This document shows positions 11,320 to 23,500 of a DNA stretch of 64,000 bases, piece after piece; positions within the stretch are counted from its first letter, which is position 1, and the number at the start of each line of letters is the position of its first letter. The position numbers and the translations under genes were made by a program. The DNA comes from Chionoecetes opilio (Eukaryota > Arthropoda > Malacostraca > Decapoda > Majidae). The notes under the pieces were generated by a model. That model ran no database searches. It was not told where the DNA came from and saw nothing but the letters and a program-made list of their open reading frames with translations. The stretch covers positions 223,827 through 287,826 of the forward strand of contig JACEEZ010024156.1 in the NCBI GenBank assembly GCA_016584305.1, read 5' to 3'.

Positions 11320-13830
11320 TTAAAGCGAAGGGTCAGAGGAGGCTGAGGGCTGTGGAGGACGTGCGGACGAGGCACCACCTGGAAGGGCGGATGTCGAAGA
11401 ACAGGAGGCTGTGGGATCGGGAGGCTCGGTGTAGGGCTTTGCATCTGCACCATGAACTGTGCGGTCCCCAGTGTCTGTGGCATAACAGACCTGGTAAGCA
11501 TTTGGAATGCGGACAACTGTGAAAGGGCCCATCCATTTCGGGTGAAGCTTGGAGAAGCGCAGGTAAGGAGGGGTCGTCACCAAAATGCGCATCCCAGGAT
11601 GAAAAGGGTTCGATGACGGCTGGGCTTGGAGGTGGGGTGGACGCTGCACAACGCGCTGTGCCGCCTGAAGTCCGTCACGGAGTGCGGAAAGATATTCGCC
11701 CATGGGGGCAGCCGCAGGATCCGTTCCGTAAGCAGGAATGTGGCGGTCAGCGGGAAGAGGGGCCACTCTGCCGAAGATGACTTCAAAGGGGCTAAAACCG
11801 TGTGGTTCGCTAGGCGATGTGTTGAGGGAGAGCTGGGCTGAAGAGACGACGTCCGGCTAAGCGGAGCGAGAATCATCCACCTTTACTGCGCGGAGGATAT
11901 CTCCCACAGTTCTATGCGAGCGCTCCACAATGCCAATACCTTGAGGGTGGTAGGGTGACGTGCGAACCATAGAACAGGCCAGGAGGAGTTGGAGCTGGGA
12001 CCACACGATACCGGTGAATTCCCGTCCTCGGTCAGAGAGAATCCTGCGGGGTACCCCAAAGACAGATACGACACGGTCCATCAGAACCCGAGCCACGGTA
12101 GTCCCTGTGTGGTCAGCAGATGGCACCAAGATAGTGAACCTGGAGAAACAGTCGATGAAGGTTATGACGAAGCGTTTACCCCGATGAGAGGGGAACGGCC
12201 CCATGATATCCACGGCTACCGTATCCCATGGTAGTGCGGCCGCGATGACTCCAGGTGGTCCAGGTCGCCGTCGATAATCCGTTCCGAGCTGGCAGCCCTT
12301 GCACTGGCTTACCGCCTCACGGGCAATTAAGGCTTCTTGGTGCGCCCGGTAGCGTTGTCGGAATTTTGCCAATGTCTTACGAATACCCAAATGGCCACCC
12401 GCTGTGTGGTAAAGCAGCTTCATTGCGTGGCGAGCCCCTTTAGCTCCCAGGGCTAGTCGTCCCTCCGCGTCGAATAGACGATTTTCGACCACCCTCAGTC
12501 CTGGTGGAGGTCGGTCGCCTTGTTCAACTGCGACCGCCGCGGCTGACATCTCGTCCTGGACGTCAGGGGGAAGAGCAGTCAATTGAATGGTGTCTAGCGG
12601 CAGGCGGGACAACCCATCGACATGGGCTTGTGCCTTCCCTGGCCTATGCTTGATCTCGAAGTCATCTTCCTCTAAGGAACAGGCCCACGTATGGAGCAGG
12701 CGGTCTTCCGACTTCATAGAACGTAGCCACTGGAGACTGTGGTGGTCCGTGAAGATGTGGAACTTGTTGCAAAGCAAATAGGGGCAAAACTTCCGTAGTG
12801 CCCAGACGATAGCGAGACATTCCTTCTTCGTCGCGCTATAGTTCTTTTCCGAAGTGGTTAGAGTCCGGCCTTCATAGGCGATGACTCTTTCCTTATTGTC
12901 ATGAGTCTGGGCAAGGATTGCACCCAGGCCCAGAATACTGGCATCCGTATATAGACGGAAGGGGAGCTCGAAATTCGGGAAAGCAGTGACAGGGGGTTTC
13001 GTCAGTGCCTGTTTAAGATCGCAAAAGGCTGCCTCACATTCGGTGGTCCAGTTCCAGGTAACTTTAGGGCCCGTCAGAAAGTATAGTGAAGCGGCTCGGG
13101 TTGAGAAGTTTTTAATGTACCGCCGGTAGTAGGCGGCCATACCCAGGAACGACTGCAATTGCTTAGTAGTGGTTGGAGTCGAGACGTCGTCGATAGCTGC
13201 CAAGTTCTTTTGGTCTGCCGTGATACCCTCTCCAGAGACAACGTGATCAAGAAACGCCGTTTCACGCCGTGCCAGGGCGCATTTCGATGGCTTCAGTGTC
13301 AAACCGGCGACCTGTAGTCGCTCAAGACCGCAACGTAGGCGTGTTAGATGTTCTGCCCAAGTGGCTGAGAATACTATTATGTCGTCGAGGTAAGAAAGAC
13401 ATATTACCCAGTTCAAACCTTCCAAGACTTGGTCCTTGAGTCTGGAGCATGTGGCCGGTCCGTTACATAGGCCGAATGCCACTACGTTTGACTCAAAAAG
13501 CCGTTCAAAACTGGTGTGGGACGCCGTCGTGTGTCGGTCGCCTTCGCGAATTGGAATTTGCCAGTACCCGGCCTGTAGGTCCAGGGTCGGAAACCAAGCC
13601 GATCCGTGTAGTGCTTCTAGAGTGTCATCGGTGCGCGGCTGGGGTGGGCGTCTTTGATGGTCACGTTGTTTAAGCGCCGGAAGTCAAGGCAGAACCTCCG
13701 GGATCTGTCCTTGTGGTGGTCATCACTAACGCTGCGGGCCGCGGCCTGTGTGAGGGCCGGATTACCGCTTGGTGAAGCATTTTCTGAAGTTGTTCGTCTT
13801 CTTCCTCAAACCCTGCTGCATGTGTCTTGC
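11320..13830 (-). pseudogene. pol: Broken Gypsy pol (RT, RNase H, integrase)
   Basis: Minus-strand pol remnant. The long open part, 11857-13482, continues in frame upstream of 13482 through the GYWQIP region and gives 541 residues from the GTG at 13482. It shows the RT box YLDD (31-34); RNase H residues D180 (YTDAS), E221, D246 (FTDHHS) and D289; an integrase HHCC finger (H359, H364, C394, C397); and the integrase core D425, D484 and E520 with the classic 35-residue D-E spacing. An in-frame TAG at 11857-11859 then interrupts pol. The same frame resumes and runs to a stop at 11320, with a GFSPFE motif and an integrase C-terminal GPFTVV region. Upstream, the RT N-terminal half is split over two other frames: the VIRPS-like motif near 13750-13810 and the FCLDFRRLN motif near 13655-13733. 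Frameshifts therefore lie near 13734 and 13640. Homology stops near 13830, so protease and gag are not joined to it. The copy is inactive as it stands. Confidence 0.93.
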
Positions 13831-13837
13831 CATGCTC

Positions 13838-14260
13838 TGGGGTCCCAGGGGTAACCCAGGGGAAACCTCAGGTGCAGGTGTCTAGCAGGGTGTCGTAGTA
13901 GCGTGTCTAGTAGGGCGTCGTAGTCGCGCCGTTACCCCTCCGCCCCTAGCCCGCCGCTAGTGTCTCGCCCCAATGCCCAGTGGTCCCCCGAGGGCCCTGA
14001 AGAGAGGCCACAGGGGCAGGCAGTGTGGTAGGACGTCGTGGCATCGTAGAGTTGTACGTACCTACCCCCGGGGACAAAGCGGAGCGCTCCTTCGTCGCCT
14101 TGCTGTGGCCTCGTGGAGTCCTGTGGTCCCAGGAGAAGAGCCACAGGGGCGGGCTGTGTTGCAGGGACGTCATGGCCTCGTAGAGTTGCACTTTCCGCCC
14201 CTGGGGCAACGAAGAGCGCCACTGTTTGCCCCGCCGCGGCCCCGTCATCTCAGGGCAACA
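13838..14260 (-). repeat. LTR-derived, internally duplicated segment upstream of pol
   Basis: The stretch 13838-14040 resembles LTR positions about 10515-10690. Shared features include CCCAGGGGAA, TCTAGTAGGGCGTCGTAGTC, CGCCCCTAG, GCCCAGTGG and GGGCCCTGAAGAGAGG, with small differences. A sub-block with CCACAGGGGC, GGACGTC and TCGTAGAGTTG occurs twice, near 14006 and 14134. LTR-like DNA therefore sits where gag and protease would be expected, suggesting rearrangement of the element's interior. Minus-strand frames through it (13946-14422) resemble no known gag and are not called as a gene. Confidence 0.7.
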
Positions 14261-15624
14261 GGGGAAGCACAGGGGCAGACGGAGCAGCGGACGGTGGGGC
14301 GTGTGTTGGCGCGGCAGTGTGGGACTCAGCCACATACTTGAGCGCATGTAGCGCATCCCATGATGCGTCGTCAAAGAGGTTGGCCAGAAAGGCTTCGGTG
14401 AAGCTCGAAGGTTGTGATGCAATCGTGGGTCGGTCGCCGGGAGATCCTCATGGAGGCGATCCTTTGCGATCCATTGGGTGGGGGGAACCTGTGGAGGGAG
14501 AATTAGCCTAACCCTACATATATATATATTTATATCACTCGTGGGAACCTTTGGAAGGAGAAGTTATTTATTACCGCGGTCTTCACCATCACGAGATCTG
14601 AAATAGAAACACAATTTACACCAGTGCCTCCAGGAACGTGAAAATAGTATGAAATGACATGGCATGACATGACGGGGCACAGGGCGACGGGAGGGTCCCC
14701 GGAAATGTGCTATGTCCTGGCACAGTGCCGTGAATCGATGCCGTTTATACCCCGTCGGGTCTACAGGGCCTGAACTTTGGCGGAGCCAGGTCGAATCCCC
14801 CCGGGACTGAAGGTACAGGGCATTTTGCATCCCTGTCCTCTTCTCGCCCAGAGAACCGTGGGGGGATTACTCAGAGGACGCCACTCCTCGACCCCCGAAG
14901 AGGGAGGATGTGGTGGGAATCGCCATTCGTCAGCCCCACGGCCTCTCCCTACCTACCTACCACCACCAATCGCGGGGAGGACCTTAAACATACCTCAGGT
15001 CTCTTGACCGACCTGATCATGCCCCGCTGTTCCGGGCGCGGAAGTTTTGTCAAGATCGGCGTGCTGCGTATCCACCCCGCCGGGTACGTTTACACCCCGC
15101 ACGGGCCTACAGGGCCTGACTCGTGCCAGGAGTCAGGGAGCATCCCCCCGGGTAAAATAAGTATGGGATCGTGAGTCGGTCGTGGGTCAGGTACTAATTA
15201 ATCCCGGCCACCCCGACACGGTGCTGATACTACACGTGTGACCTGGAGGCAGGGTAAATTTTTCCTTCCTCTTACGTCCGAGGTCGTGGGCCAGGTACTT
15301 ATCCTCCCCGGCCACCAGGCACGCGAGGAGCCGAGTTAATATTTCTCTTCCTCATACGACCGACCCGTTATCCTCCCCCTAAATTGTTAGTCCTTTCACG
15401 CTCAGGCATTCCATAAGGAACTTCTCTGTTGCCCTAAACGTAACCTACCTATTCACCGGGTCACACGGCAGCCCGCCGAGCCGCGGCCGCTAGCTCGCCG
15501 CACTGACCATATGATCCTGGTGTGCGTCAGTCACTTCACACATTCATGCTCTCTTCGGTGGTGGGTCTAATACTCGTCACTACCCTCACGACACCCCACA
15601 CGCTTACTAATGCATGTGGCGCTC
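14261..15624 (-). other. Gypsy internal 5' region, no recognised gag
   Basis: No domain or gag zinc knuckle is recognisable. A minus-strand frame near 14280-14420 reads FTEAFLANLFDD and could be a gag scrap, but only weakly. Two local duplications are visible: a block with CTACAGGGCCTGA and CCCCCCGGG at 14745-14810 and 15085-15152, and a block with GGTCGTGGG, CAGGTACT and CCGGCCACC near 15179 and 15290. A short (TA)n run lies at 14517-14530. Confidence 0.5.
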
Positions 15625-15632
15625 GCTATCTC
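15625..15632. repeat. 8-bp target-site duplication of the MITE, left copy
   Basis: GCTATCTC sits directly before the left terminal inverted repeat (CAGAGGTGGGCG) and recurs at 16234-16241 directly after the right one. Eight bases is the hAT superfamily's target length. Confidence 0.85.
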
Positions 15633-15852
15633 CAGAGGTGGGCGATAGCGATACCTCGGGCGACACTGCGATACTATAACGGACGATCTGAAACAAAAGT
15701 ATTACGGCGGCAAAGCGCATAGCTTATAGATAATAATAGAAATAATTAAATTACCATGTTATAATGTGCCTAACTGTAGTTTTCTAGGCAGCACAGTAAC
15801 GCAAAGCTAAACATTTGGTATCGCAGTCTCGCTGCGATTCTATCGCGTTCAG

Positions 15853-15917
<65 letters not shown>

Positions 15918-15976
15918 TTTTTTTTTTTTTTTTTTTTTATTATTATTTTTTTTTTTTTTTTTTTTTCTTCTTCTTC

Positions 15977-16011
<35 letters not shown>

Positions 16012-16233
16012 GTTATTTTTTTTTTTTTTTTTTTTTTTTATTTGGTAGCGAGGCAACGCTGTCTCAAACCAGCGGGAAAATTATCGCAGCATCGTTATCA
16101 TACTACCAAAAATTTATCACGGTATCGGTATCGTACTACCCAAAAAAAAAAATATTGCAGTATCGTTATCGCCCTACCAAAATTTATCACGGTATCGTTA
16201 TCGCACTACCAACATTTATCGCGCCCACCTCTG
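15633..16233. mobile_element. hAT-like non-autonomous element (MITE) nested in the Gypsy leader
   Basis: A 601-bp insert with terminal inverted repeats CAGAGGTGGGCG (left) and CGCCCACCTCTG (right), flanked by perfect 8-bp duplications GCTATCTC. CAG-GGTGGGC-type ends and 8-bp duplications are typical of hAT transposons. It encodes no transposase. Subterminal parts carry repeats of TATCGC/GGTATCG type: 15640-15690 and 15820-15853 on the left, and several roughly 37-bp repeats with ATCGTTATCG and ACTACCAA at 16080-16220. The centre is a long T/TTA simple repeat. It inserted after or within the lineage of the host Gypsy copy. Confidence 0.88.
15855..16043 (+). repeat. Poly-T / (TTA)n / (TTC)n simple repeat
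   Basis: Runs of T up to about 38 long alternate with TTA and TTC tracts over about 190 bp in the centre of the MITE. The apparent all Phe/Tyr/Leu reading frame across it is meaningless. Its exact length is unreliable, since homopolymers of this size are hard to sequence. Confidence 0.95.
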
Positions 16234-16241
16234 GCTATCTC
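16234..16241. repeat. 8-bp target-site duplication of the MITE, right copy
   Basis: GCTATCTC directly after the right terminal inverted repeat, identical to 15625-15632. Confidence 0.85.
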
Positions 16242-16280
16242 TCTCTATCTGCAGCTAACCACGCCAGCCACTAGATCTGG

Positions 16281-16298
16281 ATCCGTTTCACTGCGCCA
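16281..16298 (-). promoter_or_regulatory. Primer-binding site of the Gypsy element
   Basis: On the minus strand TGGCGCAGTGAAACGGAT begins three bases inside the 5' LTR boundary (16302). It starts with the TGG that pairs with a tRNA CCA end. The TGGCGCAGT opening resembles primer sites assigned to serine tRNA in some insect Gypsy elements, but the tRNA was not identified here. Confidence 0.75.
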
Positions 16299-16301
16299 AT
16301 A

Positions 16302-17524
16302 TGTTAAGCCCCACGCCGCCCTACTCCCGAAGGGGGGAGGGAAGTTGCGTACGCGGGCTCAACGGGGGGGTGTTAATGTAGCTCCTGTTTTAGCGCCCCC
16401 CCAAACCCGCTAAGGTTCTATCCAATCGGTCGCTGGCGTGGCATGACAACTAACCCTGGCACCCCTACCTGTCGGGGGCCGGGTAGGGCGCATCTCCAAG
16501 TTCTACAGAAGGTAAGCGGGCAATGCCCGTTCGTGTCGTCGGAGATACGGGGAGCTTGGTTCCCCAGGCTAGCAATAGCACCGGCTATGCCGGGGCGACC
16601 CTACCTGTCCCCCCTAGAGTCCCTGGCTTGATACAGGTCCCCCAGGGGCCTCCTTAATCGCCTGCCCTATCATGCACTTGTCAATCACGTGAATACATCA
16701 CCATCTGCTGCGTCGCCTTCAGGAAGACCTGTATGTGGTACCCCAGAGGTCCTAAGGCCCTGTTGTAGGTGCCTCGTAATGCCCCGGGGTTCCAAGGGGG
16801 AACCCAGGGGAAGCCTCCTGAAGGAGGTATCTAGTAGGGCGTCGTAGTCGCGTAGAGTTTCCACCTCCGGCCCACGCCCGCCCCTAGTGCCTGGCCCCAG
16901 CGCCCAGTGGCTCCCCAAGGGCCCTGAAGAGAGGTGGGGCGAGTCCTGCCCTGCTCCGGGGATCCTGGGGGGGCCTCGGCCGAGGCACGCCATGGACGCA
17001 GGCCGGAAACAGGGTAGTCGTATCCCGTAGAGTTTTCCTTGCCAGCCTTGCGTCGGCAACCTCAGGCACGCGGGCCAGGCTTGGCACGCAGGATGTCTCC
17101 TACGCGTCGCGGTTACTCGCCCGTTACTCACGACTCGACGTGAGGTTACTCGCTGCAGTTATTCCTGCAGTAATATACTATCACGTTCGCGACACCGTGT
17201 GCACACGTATGAACGCGCGCCGAAGCCGCGTGAAGTACTACTGTATGAACGCACGCCGAAGCCGCGCGAGCTACTGTCCTCGTTCCTCCTTCAGTGGTGG
17301 CGAGGAGCTCACCGCTGAACTCTCAACAGTGAGTCCCTTGTCCTATAGGACTCTCCTGTTTAAGGCCTAACCTTTTCTCCCCTCTTGGCGCTGATAATGA
17401 TCTGTTCCCTCAGCGAAAACCCTTTGCTTCCCCTCTCTCACTACCATCCTTAGTCCTTCTGCCTTCTCCCCATTTATCCTTCGTTCCTCCTTATTCCTCA
17501 TTCTTCTACGTCCCAGCCCTCACA
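16302..17524 (-). repeat. Right LTR (5' LTR in element orientation)
   Basis: Near-identical partner of the left LTR, also 1223 bp, with TG/CA ends. It would carry the element's minus-strand promoter. The internal repeat of about 36 bp starts near 17207 and 17243. Confidence 0.95.
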
Positions 17525-17529
17525 TTAAG
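17525..17529. repeat. Target-site duplication TTAAG, right of Gypsy element
   Basis: Matches 10025-10029. The following TTTAAAATTGATACC resumes the satA module exactly where it stopped at 10029. Confidence 0.92.
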
Positions 17530-20500
17530 TTTAAAATTGATACCTACATTTCATGAAAAATACATATTTTTAGCTCATAATATTGTAAAATATAGTAGTG
17601 TAAAAGTGCTTAATAATGTCATATTTCGACATTTTTTAGCCTGTCAAAAAAAACATTAAAATACTTGAAAAAACATTGCTTCTAGGATTAAAATTGATAC
17701 TTAAATTTCATGAAAAATACACATTTTTAGCTATTAATTTTGTAAAATATAGTTGTAGCAAATATCAAAAGCTATCTAGCTACAGATATAAAGAAATATA
17801 CTTCAATTTGTAGAAGAAAAAAAACTCTTCACTGATAACTAGCTAAAATCAATGAAAACACTATATTTTATGGGTTAATAGCAATATGATAAGTAAAACT
17901 ACTTGTAAATATACAATAACGGTACAGTTTATAAGAAACTATGAAAAACATTTGCAATATACATTTATATCACAATAAATAACCTCTTTCTCTTCTATTA
18001 ATTACCTTAATGTAATGTAAGCTACTTATAGGTGCAAATTATTCTAAAAAAAGGATTGTATATTTCTATTTGTAGGAAAACAGCTATATATCACCGATAA
18101 CTAGCTAAAATCATTGAAAAGAACACATTTTGAGAGTATAAAGCATTATCATAAGTTAAATTCCTTCTATTTATTATAGAACACTACAATATACAAGAGA
18201 CTATGAAAAACACGTGTAATATACAATTGTATCACAATAAACAGTCTCAAACTCCTATTATAATCTTACAGTAGTTTAAAATAGCATTTTCTAACGAAAA
18301 CAACTATAATACCACATTTTGAATTTCTCTATCAAACAAAGGGCCGAATAATGTCAATTTTCGACATTTTTTAGCACCTCAAAAATACAATAAAACACTT
18401 GAAAAAACGTTGTTTTTAAGATTAAAATTGATATCTAAATTTCATGATATATACATATTTTAAGCTCATAATATTGTAAAATATAGTGGTGTAAAAGTGC
18501 TGAATAATGGCAAATTTCGACATTTATAGCCTTTCAAAAATACATTAAAATACTTGAAAAAACGTTGTTTTTAAGATTAGAATTGATACCTAAATATCAT
18601 AAAAAGTACATATTTTTAGCTATTAATTTTGTAAAATATAGTTGTAGCAAATATCAAAAAGCTATATTAAAGCGATTTAAAGGAATATACTTCAATTTGT
18701 AGGAAAAAACAGCTCATCACTGATAACTAGCTAAAATCATTGAAAACACTACATTTTATGGGTTTATAGCAATATGATAAGTAAACTACTTGTATATAGA
18801 CAATAACGCATCAGTTTACAAGAAACTATGAAAAACGCTTGCAATATACCGTTATATCACAATAAATAACCTCTTACTCCTCTATTGTATAGCTTAATGT
18901 AATGTAAGCTACTTATAGGTGCAAATTATTCTAAAAAAAGGATTGTATACTTCAATTTGTAGGAAAACAGCTATATATCACCGATAACTAGCTAAAATCA
19001 TTGACAAAAACACATTTTGAGGGTATAAAGCATTATCATAAGTTAAATTCCTTCTATTTATGATATAACACTACAATATAGAAGAAACTATAAAAAACAC
19101 GTGTAATATACAATTGTATCACAATATAGAGTCTCAAACTCCTATAATAAGCTTACAGTAGTTTAAAATAGCATTTTGTAACGAAAACAACTATAATACA
19201 ACATTGTGAATTTCTATATCAAAAAAAGGGCTGAATAATGTCAATTTTCGACATTTTTTAGCCCATCAAAAATACATTAAAACACTTGAAAAAACGTTGT
19301 TTATAAGATTAAAATTGATACCTAGATATCATGAAAAATACATATTCATAGCTCATAATATTGTAAAATATAGTTGCGTAAAAGTGCTTAATAATGTCAT
19401 ATTTCGACATTTTTTAGACTTTCAAAAATACTTTAAAATACTTGAAAAAACATTGTTTCTAAGATTAAAATTCATACCTAAGTTTCATGAAAAATACATA
19501 TTCTTAGCTATTAATTTCGTAAAATATAGATGTAGCAAATATCAAGAGCTATTTAGCTACAGATATAATGAAATATACTTCAATTTGTAGAAAAAAAAAA
19601 CTCTTCACTGATAACTAGCTAAAATCATTGAAAACACTACATTTTATGGGTTTATGGCAATATGATAAGTAAAACTACTTATATATATACAATAACTGTA
19701 CAGTTTACAAGAAACTATGAAAAACGCTTGCAATATACCGTTATATTACAATAAATAACCTCTTAATCTTCTATTTTATAGCTTAAAGTAATGTAAGCTA
19801 CTTATAGGTGCAATTTATTCTAGAAAAGGGATTGTATACTTCAATTTGTTGGAAAACAGCTATATATCACCGATAACTAGCTAAAATCATTGAAAAGAAC
19901 ACATTTAATGGGTATAAATCATTATCATAAGTTAAATTAAATCTATTTATGATATAACACTACAATATTCAAGAAACTATGAAAAACACGTGTAATATAA
20001 AATTGTATCACAATATAGTCTCAAACTCCTATTATAAACTTGCAGTAGTTTAAAATAGCTTTTTCTAGCGAAAACAACTATAATACCACATTTTGAATTT
20101 CTCTATCAAAAGAAGGGCTGAATAATGTCAATTTTCGACATTTTTTAGCCATTCAAAAATACATTAAAACACTTGAAAAAACTTTGTTTTTAAGATTAAA
20201 ATTAATATATAAATTTCATGCAAAATACATATTTTAAGCTCATAATATTGTAATATATAGTTGTGTAAAAGTGCTGAATAATGTCATATATCGACATTTT
20301 TTAGCCTTTCAAAAATACATTAAAATACTTGAAAAAACATTGTTTTTAAGTTTAAAATTGATACCTACATTTCATGAAAAATACATATTTTTAGCTCATA
20401 ATATTGTAAAATATAGTTGTGTAAAAGTGTTTAATAATGTCATATTTCGACATTTTTTAGCCTAAAAAAAACCCATTAAAATACTTGAAAAAACATTGTT

Positions 20501-23500
20501 TCTAAGATTAAAATTGATACCTACATTTCATGAAAAATACATATTTTTAGCTATTAATTTTGTAAAATATAGTTGTAGCAAATATCAAAAGCTATCTAGC
20601 TACATGTATAAAGAAATATACTTAAATTTGTAGAAGAAAAAAAACTCTTCACTAATGACAAGCTAAAATCATTGAAAACACTACATTTTATGGGTTTATA
20701 GCAATATGATAAGTAAAACTACTTGTAAATATACAATAACGGTACAGTTTACAAGAAACTATGAAAAACGCTTGCAATATACAGTTATATCACAATAAAT
20801 AACCTCTTTCTCTTCTATTAATTAGCTTTATGTAATGTAAGCTACTTATAGGTGCAAATTATTCTAAAAAAAGGATTGTATACTTCAATTTATAGGAAAA
20901 CAGCTATATATCACCGATAACTAGCTAAAATCATTAAAAAGAACACATTTTGAGAGTATAAAGCATTATCATAATTTAAATTCCTTCTATTTATGATAGA
21001 ACACTACAATTTACAAGAGACTATGAAAAACACGTGTTATATACAATTGTATCACAATAAAAAGTCTCAAACTCCTATCTTAAAGTAGTTTAAAATAGCA
21101 TTTTCTAACGAAAACAACTATAATACCACATTTTGAATTTCTCTATCAAACAAAGGGCCGAATATTGTCAATTTTCGACATTTTTTAGCTAAATCAAAAA
21201 TACATTAAAACACTTGAAAAAACGTTATTTTTAAGATTAAAATTGATACCTAAATTTCATGATATATACATATTTTAAGCTCATAATATTGTAAAATATA
21301 ATAGTGTAAAAGTGCTGAATATAGTCAAATTTCGACATTTTTTTTACCATTCAAAAATACATTAAAATACTTGCAAAACGTTGTTTTTAAGATTAAAATT
21401 GATACCTAGATTTCATAAAAAATACATATTTTTACCTATTAATTTTGTAACATATAGTTGTAGCAAATATCAAAAGCTATTTAGCTACCGATATAAAGGA
21501 ATATACTTCAATTTGTAGAAAAAAACAGTTCTTCACTGATAACTAGCTAAAATCATTGAAAAAACTACATTTTAAGGGTTTATAGCAATATGATAAGTAA
21601 AACTACATGTATATCTACAATAACGCTACAGTTTACAAGAAACTATGAAAAACGCTTGCAACATACCGTTATATCACAATAAATAACCTCTTACTCTTCT
21701 ATTTATTAGCTTAATGTAATGTAAGCTATTTATAGGTGCAAATTATTCTAAAAAAAGGATTGTATACTTCAATTTGTAGTAAAACAGCTATATATCACCG
21801 ATAACTATTTAAAATCATTGAAAAGAACACATTTTGAGGGTATAAAGCATTATCGTAAGGTAAATTCCTTCTATTTATGATATCACACTACAATATACAA
21901 GAAACTATGAAAAACACGTGTAATATACAATTGTATCATAATAAAGAGTCTCAAACTCCTATTATAAGCTTACAGTAGTTTAAAATAGCATTTTCTAACG
22001 AAAAAAACTATAATACAACATTTTGAATTACTTTATCAAAAAAAGGGCTGAATAATGTCAACTTTCGACATTTTTTAGCCCTTCAAAAATACATTAAAAC
22101 ATTTGTAAAAATGTTGTTTTTAAAATTAAAATTGATACCTAAATTTCATGAAAAATATATATTTTAAGCTCATAATATTGTAAATATAGTTGTGTAAAAT
22201 TGCTGTATAATGTCAAATTTCAACATTTTTAAGCCTTTCAAAAATACATTAATATACCTGAAAAAATGTTGTTTTGAAGATTAAAATTGATACCTAAATT
22301 TCATAAAAAATATAAATGTTTAGCTATTAATTTTGTAAAATATAGTTGTAGCAAATTTGAAAAGATATTTAGCTACCGATATAAAGGAATATACTTCAAT
22401 TTGTAGAAAAAAAACTCTTCACTGATAACTTGCTAAAATCATTGAAAACACTACATTTTTTGGGTTTATAGCAATATGATAAGTAAAACTACTTGTATAT
22501 ATACAATAACGCTACAGTTTACAAGAAACTATGAAAAACGCTTGCAATATACCGTTATATCACAATAAATAACCTCTTACTCTTCTATTTATTAACTTAA
22601 TGTAATGTAAGATTGCTGCAATTAAGGTGCAAATTATTCTAAAAAAAGAATTGTATACTTCAATTTGTAGGAAAACTGCTATATATGACCGATAACTAGC
22701 TAAAATCATTTAAAAGAACACATTTTGAGTGTATAAAGCATTATCATAAGTTAAATTCCTTCTATTTATGATATAACACTACAATATACAAGAAACTATG
22801 AAAAACCCGTGTAATATACCATTGTATCACAATTTAGAGTCTCAAACTCCTATTATAAGCTTACAGTAGTTTAAAATAGCATTTTCTAAGGAAAACAACT
22901 ATAATACCACATTTTGATTTTCTCTATCAAAAAGAAGGCTGGATAATGTCAATTTTCGACATTTTTTAACTTTTCAAAAATACATTACAACACTTGAAAA
23001 AACGTTGTTTTTAAGATTAAAATTAATACCTAAATTTTATGGCAAATACATATTTTAGGCTAATAATATTGTAAAATATAGTTGTGTAAAAGTGCTTAAT
23101 AATTTCAAATTTCGACATTTTTTAGCCCCTCAAAAATACATTAGAATACTTGAAAAAAGTTGTTTTTAGGATTAAAATTGATACCTATAATTCATGAAAA
23201 ATACATACTTTTAGCTCATAATATTGTAAAATATAGTTGTGTAAAAAAGCTTAATAATGTCAAATTTTGACATTTTTTAGCCCTTTAAAAATACATTAAA
23301 ATACTTGAAAAAACATTGCTTCTAAGATTAAAATTGATAACTAAATTTCATGAAAAATACATATTTTTACCTATTAATTATGTAAAATATAGTTGTAGCA
23401 AATATCAAAAGCTATTTAGCTATAGATATAAAGAAATATACTTCAATTTGTAGAAAAAAAAAACTCTTCACTGATAACTAGCTACTAACTGAACTACTAG

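Larger units (their letters stand above)
10030..17524 (-). mobile_element. Complete but inactive Ty3/Gypsy-like LTR retrotransposon
   Basis: A 7495-bp element transcribed on the minus strand. It has two 1223-bp LTRs (10030-11252 and 16302-17524) with TG/CA ends and a TTAAG target duplication. A polypurine tract lies at 11253-11264 and a primer-binding site at 16281-16298. Pol domains run reverse transcriptase, RNase H, integrase, the order typical of Ty3/Gypsy. It is far more GC-rich than the surrounding satellite. I found no recognisable intact gag, protease or env. Pol is broken by two frameshifts and one in-frame stop, and a 601-bp MITE has inserted in the leader. The LTRs differ at only about three sites, so insertion seems recent although the copy is defective. 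It may have been mobilised in trans, or have decayed after arrival. Confidence 0.95.

Noticed and set aside
11857..11859. In-frame TAG in pol as a programmed readthrough site
   Set aside because: It falls late in integrase, not at the gag-pol border, and pol has other lesions, so a nonsense mutation is simpler.
13946..14422. 158-codon minus-strand frame as possible gag
   Set aside because: It runs through LTR-like, internally duplicated DNA, has no gag or zinc-knuckle motif, and competes with equally open frames on the other strand.
15815..16048. Open frame made almost only of Phe, Tyr and Leu
   Set aside because: It is a translation of the poly-T/(TTA)n core of the MITE.
16279..16298. tRNA gene ending ACTGCGCCA
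   Set aside because: No cloverleaf precedes it. Position next to the LTR identifies it as the primer-binding site.
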